Assembly (NCBI RefSeq): GCF_001310635.1
Contig: NZ_BAXR01000001.1
Location: 496,001-560,000 of the forward strand
Reading direction: 5' to 3'
Origin: Bacillus sp. JCM 19034
GTDB lineage: Bacteria; Bacillota; Bacilli; Bacillales; Bacillaceae_D
Length of the DNA: 64,000 nt
Position 1 is the first letter of the stretch, and each line of letters begins with the position of its first letter. A model generated the notes under the pieces. It saw only the letters and a list, made by a program, of their open reading frames with translations, made no database searches and was not told the DNA's origin. The position numbers were made by a program, and so were the translations under genes. Positions 31,985 to 43,287 of the stretch are shown piece by piece.

Positions 31985-31994
31985 TCAAATGTTT

Positions 31995-32285
31995 TTACTT
32001 CACTATTTTTTCAATTACCTCCATTAGTTCAGAAATTACTTCATCCCCTTCGCCTTTTTTGATCGCTCCTTTTACACAATGTTTCGTATGATTTTCCATT
32101 AGATTCAAGCTCACTTTTTTCATTGCTGCTTGAATGGCGGATATTTGTATTAATATGTCTACGCAGTAGCGATCTTCCTCTACCATTTTTTGAATTCCTC
32201 GTACCTGCCCTTCAATTCGCTTTAAGCGATTAAGTAACTGTGTCTTTTCATCAGCTTGACGATGTGTATGTTTTTCACTTGACAT
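31995..32285 (-). CDS. csoR: Copper-sensing repressor CsoR
   Basis: 96 residues, all-helical DUF156-type repressor. The Cu(I) ligand triad Cys41-His66-Cys70 is present (DRYCVDI and NHTKHC), with the same spacing as Cys45/His70/Cys74 of B. subtilis CsoR, which separates it from FrmR or RcnR relatives. The second-shell Tyr precedes Cys41. It represses copZ-copA; its gene lies directly upstream of them and has its own operator, implying autoregulation. Confidence 0.95.
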   Translation of the reverse strand: MSSEKHTHRQADEKTQLLNRLKRIEGQVRGIQKMVEEDRYCVDILIQISAIQAAMKKVSLNLMENHTKHCVKGAIKKGEGDEVISELMEVIEKIVK

Positions 32286-32299
32286 CTATTCCCCTCCTC

Positions 32300-32316
32300 A
32301 TACCTAGTATAGGTAT
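32300..32316. promoter_or_regulatory. CsoR-type operator upstream of csoR
   Basis: ATACCTA (32300-32306) and TAGGTAT (32310-32316) are a perfect seven-base inverted repeat around GTA, 15 bases before the csoR start. It overlaps the expected promoter or leader. Confidence 0.65.
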
Positions 32317-32408
32317 ATTTCCATTATATCATAAGAGAGTATACGAAAAAAAGATTGCCATATACACAAGGTATAGACAACCCAGACGCTAAAGTCAAAA
32401 TGCTTAAA

Positions 32409-33190
32409 TCAATTATAAAGTTCTTCTTTTAAATGAGGAAAATGCTCATAAATTTGTTCTAGTGGGACTGCTAACCCATATCCACTATCATTCCCAATTG
32501 TACGCGCATAAACAACCCCTACCACTTGACCATCTTTTGATAAAACAGGACTTCCACTATGACCTGGTAATATTGTATTTGTAATACGCATTCGTTGATA
32601 ATGGCCTTCTGTCCGATCTATCTCACCTTCACTAACTATCGATTGCTGTAAACCAGGATTTCCTATTACATAAACCTTTTCATCGATCTTTGCTCCATAT
32701 TCCCGTAATGGTAAATAGGGCAAATCATCTCCTTCCACTTTTAGAAGAGCTAAATCCGGGTTTTCAATAGAATCAATCACTTCAGCCATGTATTGATCAC
32801 CATTTGGCAAACTAATACGAAAAGGCTCATTTTGATCAATAACATGGTGATTCGTTAGCATATACCCATTAGGGTAATGAAAAATCCTGTTCCGCGACTA
32901 TTACTACCGACAATAACGGCAACTGATTCCTTATATACTTCTACCTCTTCATTCATACTTAATTCATCAGATACCCGAGCTAGTTCACGGGACTGTGGAG
33001 AGAGTAAGTCAAACCATAAGTTTAACAATTGACTAATTAATAATAACGCAACACCAATCCCTATCAAGCGATACACGATCTTTTTCCGTCTTTTTCTTCT
33101 CTTATCTTCCTCTGTCTCTTCTTCTTCTAGGAAATCTTCCGGAGCTGGTTCTTCAAATGAATCATTATTAATTTCATCTGTTTCTTTCAC
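32409..33190 (-). CDS. Membrane-anchored trypsin-like serine protease without PDZ domain, frameshifted
   Basis: An acidic N-terminus (FEEPAPEDFLEEEETEE) and a basic RRKRRKK stretch precede one membrane helix (IGIGVALLLISQLLNLWF), then a chymotrypsin-fold domain with the catalytic His in LTNHHVI, Asp in NPDLALLKV and Ser in LPGHSGSPVLS. HtrA-like but with no PDZ domain. A T5 run (plus-strand A5 at 32880-32884) is one base short; the restored frame reads GTGFFHYPNGYMLTNHHV. About 260 residues. Possible role in envelope protein quality control. It lies downstream of nothing in the same operon; copper genes next to it are a separate unit. Confidence 0.85.
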
Positions 33191-33333
33191 TACGTGATCA
33201 CCTTTTTCTTGTTCAATTCTATTCTTAGTTTACCAAAAAAGAAACAGCCCGTAAATTGATAGGCGTATTACTGTTTGCCAACAAATATTTGCTATATAAT
33301 AGAAATCAGTTCTATAGGTAAGGAGGTTAATCA

Positions 33334-33681
33334 ATGCAACCCATTCTTGTTGAAGAAGTTCAACATAAACTTGATTCCTATTGTCAAAAGCCAATATTTA
33401 TTCATTTAGAAACGACTAACGGTGCCTACGCTTCTCACCATGATGAATCGTTTTTTTCAGCTGGAGCTTTTATTAGAAATGCAAAAGTGACTTATAATCA
33501 CAGTAAGATTACGGGGAACGGGCCTTTTCGAGTCGGTTTAAAGCTTGAGTTAGGTTGGATATATGCAGAAGGTTTAACACACTTTGAAATTGACAGTCAA
33601 GAACGACTATTATTAGCTGGTCATGGCTCCGATGGAAAATTAGCTGTAGCCCTGCAAATCAGTGAGAAACCATTTTCATAA
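33334..33681 (+). CDS. yojF: YojF family protein (DUF1806)
   Basis: 115 residues matching B. subtilis YojF, a small beta-rich protein of unknown mechanism. Recognisable phrases are FIHLETTNGAYASH, SAGAFIRNAKVTYN and KLELGWIYAEGLTHFE. ATG 33334 follows AAGGAGG. It is 16 bases upstream of bshB2, with which it is co-transcribed, as in B. subtilis, suggesting a link to bacillithiol metabolism. Confidence 0.88.
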   Translation: MQPILVEEVQHKLDSYCQKPIFIHLETTNGAYASHHDESFFSAGAFIRNAKVTYNHSKITGNGPFRVGLKLELGWIYAEGLTHFEIDSQERLLLAGHGSDGKLAVALQISEKPFS

Positions 33682-33697
33682 GAAAGGAGAGGTTATT

Positions 33698-34369
33698 ATG
33701 AATAAAGAGAGACAATTACTCGTTATCTTCCCCCATCCCGATGACGAGACGTTTGGAGCTGCTGGAACGATTGCCATGCATGCAAGGCAGGGAACACCCG
33801 TTACATATGCATGCTTAACATTAGGTGAAATGGGAAGAAACTTAGGAAATCCCCCATTTGCCACTCGCGAATCTCTACCATTAATTCGCAAGAAGGAATT
33901 GGAAAATGCCGCTAATGTTATCGGTATAGATGATTTACGAATGTTAGGTTATCGTGATAAAACGATTGAGTTTGAACCAGAGGAAGAATTGCAAGCGGTT
34001 GTGTTAAATTTAATCAAGGAACTTAACCCATCATTAATAATTACCTTCTATCCAGGTCATTCAGTACATCCTGACCATGAAGCGACTGCTTATGCTGTTA
34101 TAAATGCTGTACAATCATTACCAATTGCTGAGAGACCTAAAGTTCATTGTCTCGCCTTTTCCAATAACCATTTACATGACATTGGAGAAGCGGACGTTAT
34201 CGTAGATATTAAACCTTATGCAGAAATTAAGATAGAAGCGTTACGTGCACACCTATCACAAACTGCGTGGATGCTAGAGGACATGGAGCCAAAATGGAAA
34301 AAAGGTGATCCGGAGGCATTAGCTTGGCTAGAAACTGAACGATTTTGGACATACCCATTTGCTTTTTAA
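33698..34369 (+). CDS. bshB2: Bacillithiol biosynthesis deacetylase BshB2
   Basis: A LmbE/PIG-L-type zinc deacetylase of 223 residues that removes the acetyl group from GlcNAc-malate in bacillithiol synthesis and related conjugates. The metal-binding motif FPHPDDETFG (AHPDDE-like) and the distal histidines in GHSVHPDH are present. ATG 33698 follows AAAGGAGAGG. Ends the yojF-bshB2 operon with a terminator 17 bases downstream. Confidence 0.92.
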   Translation: MNKERQLLVIFPHPDDETFGAAGTIAMHARQGTPVTYACLTLGEMGRNLGNPPFATRESLPLIRKKELENAANVIGIDDLRMLGYRDKTIEFEPEEELQAVVLNLIKELNPSLIITFYPGHSVHPDHEATAYAVINAVQSLPIAERPKVHCLAFSNNHLHDIGEADVIVDIKPYAEIKIEALRAHLSQTAWMLEDMEPKWKKGDPEALAWLETERFWTYPFAF

Positions 34370-34385
34370 AACAATACAAACAACC

Positions 34386-34417
34386 GTCCCAAAAAGAGAT
34401 TCAATCCTTTTTGGGAC
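34386..34417 (+). terminator. Intrinsic terminator after bshB2
   Basis: GTCCCAAAAAG (34386-34396) pairs perfectly with CTTTTTGGGAC (34407-34417). Confidence 0.75.
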
Positions 34418-34501
34418 AACTTGCACTTCTTTTTTTTCTCTTGTATACTATATTACTTGTGTAGTATCTACTGTTAAATCGGTAAATAAAGGAGTGATTC
34501 T

Positions 34502-35002
34502 GTGCTTTTAACCGAGCGACGCACGGAAGAAAAGCAAGCAACGCGTGAGGATATCGAATTCCAGCTTTTTCGAATGCAACAAAATGTGAAGGAAATTGCT
34601 AAGGATAAGCAAGTAATTGGAATTGAACAAACGAAAGAGGAAGAATGGGTGATTGTATCCATGATGGACGATGGAAACTCATGCCACATTATGATACATC
34701 AATGTAATTCCGCCTATCGCGGACATTGGGATTTTATGTTGCAAGCTCAATACATTGAAGAGTTCACCCTTTTTATCGGTGATATAAAAGGGGAAGAAAA
34801 TAGAGGATATGGATCCATTTGTATTGATTATTTAAAAGACCATGCGAAAGATCAGAACATCCATCGTATTAAAGGCGATCTTGCCAAGCGTGACTGGGAC
34901 CATCTCGATAGACTCATCCATTTTTATGAGAAGCATCATTTTGATGTCGAAGTTAATGAAGAAGAACAGTTTGGCGAAATTGAATGGCGGCCAAATTTTT
35001 AA
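34502..35002 (+). CDS. GNAT-like acetyltransferase
   Basis: 166 residues. The C-terminal two thirds has the GNAT strand-helix pattern: DFMLQAQYIEEFTLFIGDIK, then the acetyl-CoA loop-like ENRGYGSICIDYLKDHAK, and LIHFYEKHHFDVE at the end. The N-terminal 60 residues are helical and charged with no clear family. GTG 34502 is the likely start, following AAGGAG. The acetyl-CoA loop is a weak match to the RGxGxG/A consensus (RGYGSI), so catalytic competence is uncertain. Single-gene unit. Confidence 0.65.
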   Translation: MLLTERRTEEKQATREDIEFQLFRMQQNVKEIAKDKQVIGIEQTKEEEWVIVSMMDDGNSCHIMIHQCNSAYRGHWDFMLQAQYIEEFTLFIGDIKGEENRGYGSICIDYLKDHAKDQNIHRIKGDLAKRDWDHLDRLIHFYEKHHFDVEVNEEEQFGEIEWRPNF

Positions 35003-35042
35003 TGAGGTACTTGAATTTACTTATGAGTTGCGGATAATGAGC

Positions 35043-35085
35043 GAACGAGACATAAAAGCTTTTATTCATCATATATGTCTCGTTC
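35043..35085. terminator. Bidirectional intrinsic terminator
   Basis: GAACGAGACATA (35043-35054) pairs perfectly with TATGTCTCGTTC (35074-35085), between the convergent GNAT and lipoprotein genes. Confidence 0.8.
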
Positions 35086-35093
35086 CTTTATAG

Positions 35094-35771
35094 TTACCAT
35101 TCGATTGTATTTAACATCGACCACATACTTGGAGCAATTCCTTCAATCGGCTCTCTCACTGGTAAAAAAACAGTAAATTGCAGAACTCTGTCATCCTCAT
35201 ATGACTTAACGGCATGATAAATGACCGTCATTTTTCCATTTTCATCTAAATATTCTTCACGTAATACAAAATCTGCACCTTCTATTTGATTTTGTACCTC
35301 GTCAAGCTTTGCATCCGTATTATCTAATAAGTTTTGTTTAATATCACTTGGGCTAACTTCCCCTGAATGAGTAATAATCCTTGTAAAATATTCTTCATCA
35401 TAGGTGGACACGATCACATCACGTTGTGGTTCCTCACTAGTAAACGTAAATCCATCTAGAATATACACACCGTAATGATAATCACTTCGGTGAAATTGAG
35501 CTTCTCGTAACTCCGATTCCCCTTCAACATGAACCATGATTTCTTTGATATCACTTTGCTCACTTTGTTCCTTCATTGGTTCAGTTATAACGTCCTCATA
35601 TTCAGGGGCCTCTTCCTCTATTTCTTCATTCTCATCTTCAACTTCAAAGCTAGGAACGCTCGCTTGCTCTCCTTGTTGCTCTTCAACAGGGTCTAGTTCA
35701 CCTTGAGTGCCACACGCTGTGAGGATAGTTATCATAGGAATTCCGATACTTACTTTCAGTAGCTTTTTCAT
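35094..35771 (-). CDS. Lipoprotein with acidic linker, function unknown
   Basis: A lipoprotein signal (MKKLLKVSIGIPMITILTAC) with the lipobox ILTAC is followed by an acidic Glu-rich linker (about residues 25-75) and a C-terminal alpha/beta domain of about 150 residues. I recognise no family. It lies 23 bases downstream of the DUF4349 lipoprotein gene on the same strand, so the two are probably co-transcribed and may act on the same surface process. Confidence 0.75.
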   Translation of the reverse strand: MKKLLKVSIGIPMITILTACGTQGELDPVEEQQGEQASVPSFEVEDENEEIEEEAPEYEDVITEPMKEQSEQSDIKEIMVHVEGESELREAQFHRSDYHYGVYILDGFTFTSEEPQRDVIVSTYDEEYFTRIITHSGEVSPSDIKQNLLDNTDAKLDEVQNQIEGADFVLREEYLDENGKMTVIYHAVKSYEDDRVLQFTVFLPVREPIEGIAPSMWSMLNTIEW

Positions 35772-35794
35772 ATTTCACCCTCCAAATAATGAAA

Positions 35795-36729
35795 TTATGT
35801 TCTACTACGTTTCCTTTTTAGCCAGATTAAAAGGGACAAGATGATAAGCGGGATCATCACTGGACTTAATCCAATTAAAAATACAATAACTGTTGAGAAA
35901 AGAGATAATACGAAATTAACTGTATCGATAAATAACTTTTTAGCCTTTTGCCATGTATTTAGCTCTCCTTCCCCTTGTAAAGTACCTATCCTCACAAGAT
36001 CTTCTTTTAAATATAGATACACAGTAGAGTATATTACTTTATTTTCAATGTATCTCATTCTACCTAAAATCCGTTCGATTTCCTCCTGTGTTTTCGCTAA
36101 TTCTTTTGAAATAGCTAAAACATTCTCGGTATCTTCAGCATCTTCAAGAAATTGCAATAACCGTTTCTCAACAGCTTGTTTTGATGATAATCGTGAATCT
36201 AAATCAACATATTCCTCCGTCATATCCTGTGTATATATCTCTTGAAACGTCACTGCACGAACATGATTACTCACTTCCTCCATAAAATCGGTGAAAGAGG
36301 AGTCAGGGATTTTAAATACCAATGAAGCATTTGGATCCGTTTTTGATTCTGTATAGGAAGATTCAACTAAATAACCATTATAACGAGAAGCTAGCTCCTG
36401 AATATAGCCGATACTCTCGGTTACATTTTCAACATCGACATTCATATTTGCTTGATAACTGACCATCCGCTGATCAGAAAAGTCTATTTCACCTATCTCA
36501 GTATTTGCTGCTTCATCGAAACCTGAATATTCTCCTACTTCAACCGAATAACTCTCACTACTTGCTTCTTCATCGAAACCTGCATATCCTTCTACTCCAA
36601 CCGAATAACTTTCACTTTCAACAGCATATTCAGAAGTATCCTCTGAAATTAATTCTTTCCCATTATTTTGACATCCAACCAAAAAAAGTGAAAAAACTAA
36701 ATAAAAATTACGAAAATCATTCGTTTCAT
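35795..36729 (-). CDS. DUF4349 membrane lipoprotein with N-terminal tandem repeat, frameshifted at the signal peptide
   Basis: After repair of a T5 run (plus-strand A5 at 36703-36707) the N-terminus reads MKRMIFVIFYLVFSLFLVGC, a classical lipoprotein signal, starting at ATG 36729 behind GGGGTGG. Two 19-residue repeats follow, then the DUF4349 domain (RMVSYQANMNVDVENVTESI, YTQDMTEEYVDLDSRLSS), a coiled coil, and a C-terminal membrane helix (VIVFLIGLSPVMIPLIILSL) with a basic KRKRSRT tail. The protein is thus anchored at both ends. DUF4349 has no known enzymatic role. Co-transcribed with the next lipoprotein gene. Confidence 0.85.
36503..36616 (-). repeat. Two tandem 57-bp coding repeats in the DUF4349 gene
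   Basis: Units 36560-36616 and 36503-36559 encode SESYSVGVEGYAGFDEEAS and SESYSVEVGEYSGFDEAAN. The near identity at both DNA and protein level indicates a recent duplication in the linker just after the lipidated cysteine. Confidence 0.9.
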
Positions 36730-36827
36730 CTTCGACCACCCCATGTTCGTTTACATATGAGACGTGTTGAATATAACGATGGTTTCAACTTTAGAGATAG
36801 CATACACAAACAGTACTCCAGTTATAG

Positions 36828-36871
36828 AAAAAAGCTCCATAAAAGGGATTTAACCTTCATGGAGCTTTTTT
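36828..36871 (-). terminator. Intrinsic terminator after ytxJ
   Basis: Positions 36828-36840 (A6 then GCTCCAT) pair perfectly with 36859-36871; five bases beyond the ytxJ stop, with T6 on either strand. Confidence 0.88.
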
Positions 36872-36875
36872 GAAT

Positions 36876-37217
36876 TTAATTAACATTTTCCTTAATGGCT
36901 TCTTCCGTAACATTCCAATGAGTTGCCGACCATGCGACTTCTTGGTTTTTCATATAAACACATTGTGGTGACTCATGTTTTAATTGAAGATCTTCAGCAA
37001 TTTGATTAGATATTGGTCTCATTTCAATAACCTTCACGAGTGCAAATTCAACATTGTTGTCACTGTTTTGCCCTTCAACATAAGCCATAAACTGGTTATA
37101 TGCTTCAGCACTAATTGGACATGTTGTACTATGCTTTAATAAAAGCGTTGGTGTTCCTTTTTCCAAAAGTACCTTCCAATCATCCATTGATACAAGCTCT
37201 TTTACTTTTTCATTCAT
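36876..37217 (-). CDS. ytxJ: YtxJ, monothiol bacilliredoxin-like protein
   Basis: 113 residues with a thioredoxin-like fold and the motif HSTTCPISAEAY, in which a single cysteine (TCPIS) replaces a CXXC pair. This is the bacillithiol-associated protein YtxJ, proposed to act on bacillithiol mixed disulfides. ATG 37217 follows GAGGTGTG. It starts 14 bases after the degV stop and is probably co-transcribed with it; bshB2 lies 2.5 kb away. Confidence 0.9.
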   Translation of the reverse strand: MNEKVKELVSMDDWKVLLEKGTPTLLLKHSTTCPISAEAYNQFMAYVEGQNSDNNVEFALVKVIEMRPISNQIAEDLQLKHESPQCVYMKNQEVAWSATHWNVTEEAIKENVN

Positions 37218-37231
37218 TTCCACACACCTCA

Positions 37232-38074
37232 TTATTCGTAATAGTACATAAATGCTAGAGCACCTGGACCTGTATGCGTGCTAATAATCGGAGATGTCTC
37301 AGTAATCATTAGGGGAGCATCTGTTAGTAAGCGAATCATACTCTCAACTTTAGCTGTTAGTTGTGCTGCATCGATTTGAGAAATTCCAATTCGTTTAACG
37401 ATCTTCCCTTTTGTTTCTTCCTCAAATTTCTGCTTAAAAAATGATAAAATCTTTGCTTCAGTCCGCACCTTAGCCACCGGTGTATACACACCATCCGCTA
37501 ATGATGCGATTGGCTTCATTTTTAAAAAAGAACCGATTAACGCCTTACCTCGTCCAATGCGTCCTCCTTTTACTAAATATTCTAACGTATCAATCATCAT
37601 ATACAAAGAAGTATGCTCGCGAACTTGGTTAATATGTGCCAAAATGTCATTAACTGATTTCCCATTTTTTGCGTATTCTGCCGCTTCTAAAACTTGGAAC
37701 CCAAGAGCCTGCGATATAAAAGCGGAGTTAACAACCGTCACTTTACCGTTAAATGATTGTGCTGCAGCATGAGCTGTCTGATACGTACCGCTCATACCTT
37801 CGGTTATATGAATCGAAATAACATGTGTTGTTTCAGCTTCGCTAAGCAGCTGCTCATATACATTTGAAAAATAGCCGATGGAAGGTTGGGATGTCTTGGG
37901 TAATTCCTTAGAAGATACAAGTTTCCTCAAAAATTCCGATTTTGTTATATCAACCCCATCTAAAAAGGTTTCTCCCTTAAACGCAATAGAAAGTGGTATT
38001 ACGGTAATGTCATACTTTTCTATAACCTCTATCGGTAAATCACAAGTAGAATCCGTTACAATTTTAATCGTCAT
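37232..38074 (-). CDS. DegV family fatty-acid-binding protein
   Basis: 280 residues. Starts IKIVTDSTCDLPIE, the conserved DegV N-terminal block, and contains the fatty-acid pocket phrases SQPSIGYF, HITEGMSGTYQTA and LVKGGRIG, ending STHTGPGALAFMYY. DegV/FakB proteins present fatty acids to the FakA kinase for phospholipid synthesis. No fakA gene is adjacent. Bacilli carry several DegV paralogues, so the exact orthologue is not assigned. Confidence 0.92.
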   Translation of the reverse strand: MTIKIVTDSTCDLPIEVIEKYDITVIPLSIAFKGETFLDGVDITKSEFLRKLVSSKELPKTSQPSIGYFSNVYEQLLSEAETTHVISIHITEGMSGTYQTAHAAAQSFNGKVTVVNSAFISQALGFQVLEAAEYAKNGKSVNDILAHINQVREHTSLYMMIDTLEYLVKGGRIGRGKALIGSFLKMKPIASLADGVYTPVAKVRTEAKILSFFKQKFEEETKGKIVKRIGISQIDAAQLTAKVESMIRLLTDAPLMITETSPIISTHTGPGALAFMYYYE

Positions 38075-38141
38075 AAAAGCTCTCCTTACAAGTAATCTTG
38101 TTACTACTATACCACAATATTGTTATGATAATGATCTCATT

Positions 38142-40246
38142 TTATTTCAATAATGTGAAACGAATATCTTGATATGAAATCGATGCTGGCAATGCTTCTT
38201 TAATCGGCTTAAGCTTATCTGTTCCATACTCTTTTGCTGCATTCTGAATAAGAATTTGTTTATCTTGATCAACATAATTTTGTAAATTCAATTCACTTCC
38301 TTCTTGCTCAGCACGTACGAGATGTTTAATAATCGTCGATTCACTTAATGAAAAATAGTTTGCTAAAGCTTGAACAGATGCTTGCTCTTTAAAACGGTTT
38401 GCAGTTTCTAAATAATGGGCTCTTTGTTTCCTTAATGGTTGTTTATGCTCTATAATCGGCTGCTCTGGCCTGCGATCCTTAAACGGAATTAAAACATTTA
38501 GAAATAGTTGACCGTATTTATCCCACTTTTGCTCACCTACTCCGTTAATGTTTAGAAACTCCTCTTTTGTAAGCGGAATATACTGACTCATTTCTCGCAA
38601 CGTTCGATCGGAAAAAACCATATACGGTGCAATGTTATGTTCAGCTGCAACTGTCTTTCGTAGGCCCCTTAACGCCTCAAACACATCATTTTGTTCCTCT
38701 CGTGCTTCTTCTTCTCTTTGTGCGTAAACATAAATTGACTCTTCCCCTTTTAAAATGGGCAATGCTTTTTCACATAACGACAATGTCGGATACGCATGAC
38801 CAGCAGGCTTGATATATCCTTCGGCAATGAGCAAATCTATTAACTGAGCTACTTCCTTTTGGCTCCACGTTTTCAATAATCCATATGTAGGTAATTGATC
38901 TAAGCGTAATTGTTTTATTTTTTGATTTTGTGAGCCAACTAAAATTTGAGCGATGATTGTTTTCCCGAATTTTTCTCTTACTCTTTTTATACATGAGAAA
39001 ATCATTTGTGCTTCCTTCGTTCGGTCAACCTTCTCACCTTTTTTATTACAATTTGAGCATTTACGACACACTTCATTTGAACGATCACCAAAATAATCGA
39101 GTAAATATAACGGAAGACACCGTTCAGTATGGCAAAAGCTTGTCATTTGCTGCAATTTTCCATATTCAAGTTTCATTCTATCTTCGCTTAATGATGATTG
39201 TTCAATAAGAAATGATTGTGTTCGAATGTCTTGTGGAGAAAACAGCAGTATACAATCACTTTCTTCTCCATCACGCCCCGCACGACCGGCCTCCTGATAA
39301 TAAGCCTCAATCGTACGAGGCATCTGATAGTGAATGACATAGCGGACATTCGACTTATCAATCCCCATCCCAAATGCGTTCGTTGCCACAATCACAGTAG
39401 AACGATCGTGTATAAATGCTTCTTGAGCAACATTGCGTTCCTTATCAGCCATTCCCCCATGATAAGCAGAAACCTTGATTTGCTTTGATTGTAAATGTTC
39501 AGTAATAGACTCTACATCTTTACGTGTAGCCGTATAAATTATGCCAGAATCTTGTCCTCTATTTTTACATAGTTATAAATATAAGCCTTTTTGTCAATTC
39601 CTTTCTTTACTTGAAATCGTAAATTATCTCGGGCAAATCCTGTAACGATCGTATGTTCATCTGTTACATTTAGAAATGATTGTAAATCTTTTTGAACTTG
39701 TTTCGTTGCAGTTGCGGTTAAAGCCAATACGACTGGTGAACTATTCAACTGTTGAATCCACTCGGGTATTGTTAAGTAGCTCGGTCTAAAATCATGGCCC
39801 CATTGTGACATACAATGAGCTTCATCTATTGCAATGAGCGAAATATCAATTTGATTGATAACCGATTGAAATTGGCTTTGCTCCAACCGTTCTGGTGCGA
39901 CATAAACTAATTGGTAATCACCTCGTAACATACCTTCATAACGATTTTTTTCTTCATTTGCTGATAGTGAACTATTTATATAAGTAGCAGCAACCTCAAG
40001 CTCTTCTAATGAATCAACTTGATCCTTCATCAATGAGATTAAAGGTGATATGACAATTGTTAATCCAGAGAACATAATGGCTGGAATTTGGTAACAGATC
40101 GACTTACCTCCTCCAGTAGGCATGATCCCGAGCGTATCATTATTAGATAAAACAGATTGAATAATTTGCTCCTGTCCTTTACGAAATGAGTCGTACCCGT
40201 ATATCGTTTTTAAATGATGATTGGCTGTATTCATTAACGATTCCAT
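38142..40246 (-). CDS. recQ: ATP-dependent DNA helicase RecQ, frameshifted
   Basis: Full RecQ architecture: helicase motifs I (MPTGGGKSICYQIP), II (AIDEAHCMSQWG), III (LALTATAT), V/VI (ATNAFGMGIDKSNVRYVIHY, YYQEAGRAGRDG), the zinc-binding cysteines (CXnCRKCSNCN), a winged helix, and an HRDC domain (LRKTVAAEHNIAPYMVFSDR). A T5 on the plus strand at 39562-39566 is one base short; the restored frame continues NRGQDSGIIYTATRKDVES. About 702 residues. ATG 40246 follows AAAGGAG. Acts in recombinational repair of stalled forks. Confidence 0.94.
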
Positions 40247-40331
40247 CAATTTTCTCCTTTACTCATTAATTGTATGTGATCAATATGAAATGGTTATCTT
40301 ATAGGTAACGATGAAAAAAGAGGTGTGTAAC

Positions 40332-40592
40332 ATGCAAGAGTCGTTAAAACGCTATAATACAATCTGTATCATTATTTTAAGTGTCCTCATGCTTTTGCCT
40401 GTCTTCATATGGCTCTTTACTGGTGCTCCATTTATAGATTCATACCAATTTTTCCCTCTTGATTTAACGCTTTATTATGCAATTTTATTAGGGGGAGTGA
40501 TCGTCAATTACTCCATAAAATCATCGAAGTTACTCTTTATCATTATGATCGCAGCGATTGCTGGCTTACTCGTCTATATCTTTTTAACATAA
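40332..40592 (+). CDS. Small membrane protein, 86 residues
   Basis: Three predicted helices (IIILSVLMLLPVFIWLF, LTLYYAILLGGVIVNY, LLFIIMIAAIAGLLVYIFL). ATG 40332 follows AGAGGTG. Transcribed divergently from recQ. I do not recognise the family. Confidence 0.6.
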   Translation: MQESLKRYNTICIIILSVLMLLPVFIWLFTGAPFIDSYQFFPLDLTLYYAILLGGVIVNYSIKSSKLLFIIMIAAIAGLLVYIFLT

Positions 40593-40756
40593 TGATCGTA
40601 GCATATATTCGTTTATACGACGACCATATACAATAAACTCATTCATTTCTTCCATTTCCATTAAAAAATTGATGAAATTATATGATATCACTATCTCTTT
40701 CTCTCTTAGAATGGTATAATTCAGTCGATATAACGACTTTGGAGGAAATGTAATAA

Positions 40757-42353
<1,597 letters not shown>

Positions 42354-42375
42354 ATGAAAGATAGGCTCTAGTTAA

Positions 42376-42993
42376 TTAACTAGGGCTTTGTCCTTTTTTA
42401 CGTAACCAACTTTTTCCTACATGAACGAGGAAAAACAAGAATACAATAATTGCCATCATCACAATAAGAGAATACACAAATGATGTCCAATCTGAGATCA
42501 TACGTCCAAAATAAAAACCAATCCAAAAATACAAACTAGTCCATATAAATCCAGAAGAAAAAGCCACAATAGCAAACCACCTGTAATGGACCTTTGACAT
42601 TCCCATCCCAAGCGGTACAGCATGACGAAGGAACGGAAAAAAGTAACTGAAACTTGCTACCTTAAGTCCGTAGCAATCAAGTAGCTCTTTACCCTTATAT
42701 GCTGCTTTCCTCCACTTGGAAGTTTCAGATTGTTCAAATGAACCAGCTGCACGTAATTTGATTTTTGTCCCTATTATATATAACATGCTCCCATGAAATA
42801 GAACACTAGCAAATAAAACGCAAAATGTCGGAAATGGTGATAGAAATGTTTTTGTTGCAATTAAGCCACAACTCATTAATAACACTTCATTAGGAACAGG
42901 GAACAAGAAAAGACCTATAATCAAAATGAAAAATAACGCTAAATAACCGTATTGGTATATGAGCGAAACCCATATCGATAGATCTGACTCCAT
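42376..42993 (-). CDS. DedA family membrane protein
   Basis: 205 residues with about five hydrophobic segments, the DedA family block FLFPVPNEVLLMSCG and the re-entrant loop region with basic residue PFLRHAVPLGMGMSK. DedA proteins include flippases for undecaprenyl phosphate and phosphatidylethanolamine. The end overlaps a palindromic hairpin (42363-42387) that may terminate ykpA. The lipid substrate is not known. Confidence 0.88.
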   Translation of the reverse strand: MESDLSIWVSLIYQYGYLALFFILIIGLFLFPVPNEVLLMSCGLIATKTFLSPFPTFCVLFASVLFHGSMLYIIGTKIKLRAAGSFEQSETSKWRKAAYKGKELLDCYGLKVASFSYFFPFLRHAVPLGMGMSKVHYRWFAIVAFSSGFIWTSLYFWIGFYFGRMISDWTSFVYSLIVMMAIIVFLFFLVHVGKSWLRKKGQSPS

Positions 42994-43017
42994 CCTATTC
43001 CCTCCCCTAGGTTAGGC

Positions 43018-43218
43018 TTAGCCTTTAAAATAATCTTTATAATAGCCCCCAACTGCTCCGGTATTATCGATTACAAAATAAAACTCATCCGTTTCATTTT
43101 TCAATTCATACTTTTTCCCTTTTGTTAACGCACGATCTACCATGTATTTTTTCGCATTCGTGTGGATACACTCGACCTCTCTAATCGTTTTACGTTTATC
43201 CCAGCTTAAATGAATCAA
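43018..43218 (-). CDS. DUF6501-type small protein
   Basis: 66 residues. The most likely start is TTG 43218 (product begins MIHLSWDKRKTIREVECIH) with GAGG about ten bases upstream. Phrases HTNAKKY, LTKGKKYELKNETDEFYFV and DNTGAVGGYYKDYF match a small conserved Bacillaceae family of unknown function. It lies 25 bases upstream of the dedA gene on the same strand. Confidence 0.75.
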   Translation of the reverse strand: MIHLSWDKRKTIREVECIHTNAKKYMVDRALTKGKKYELKNETDEFYFVIDNTGAVGGYYKDYFKG

Positions 43219-43287
43219 ACTAATCACTTCCTCTAATGATGTTGTCAATATAGTATAACATGAATTTAAATATTCTTAACAGGAAAA

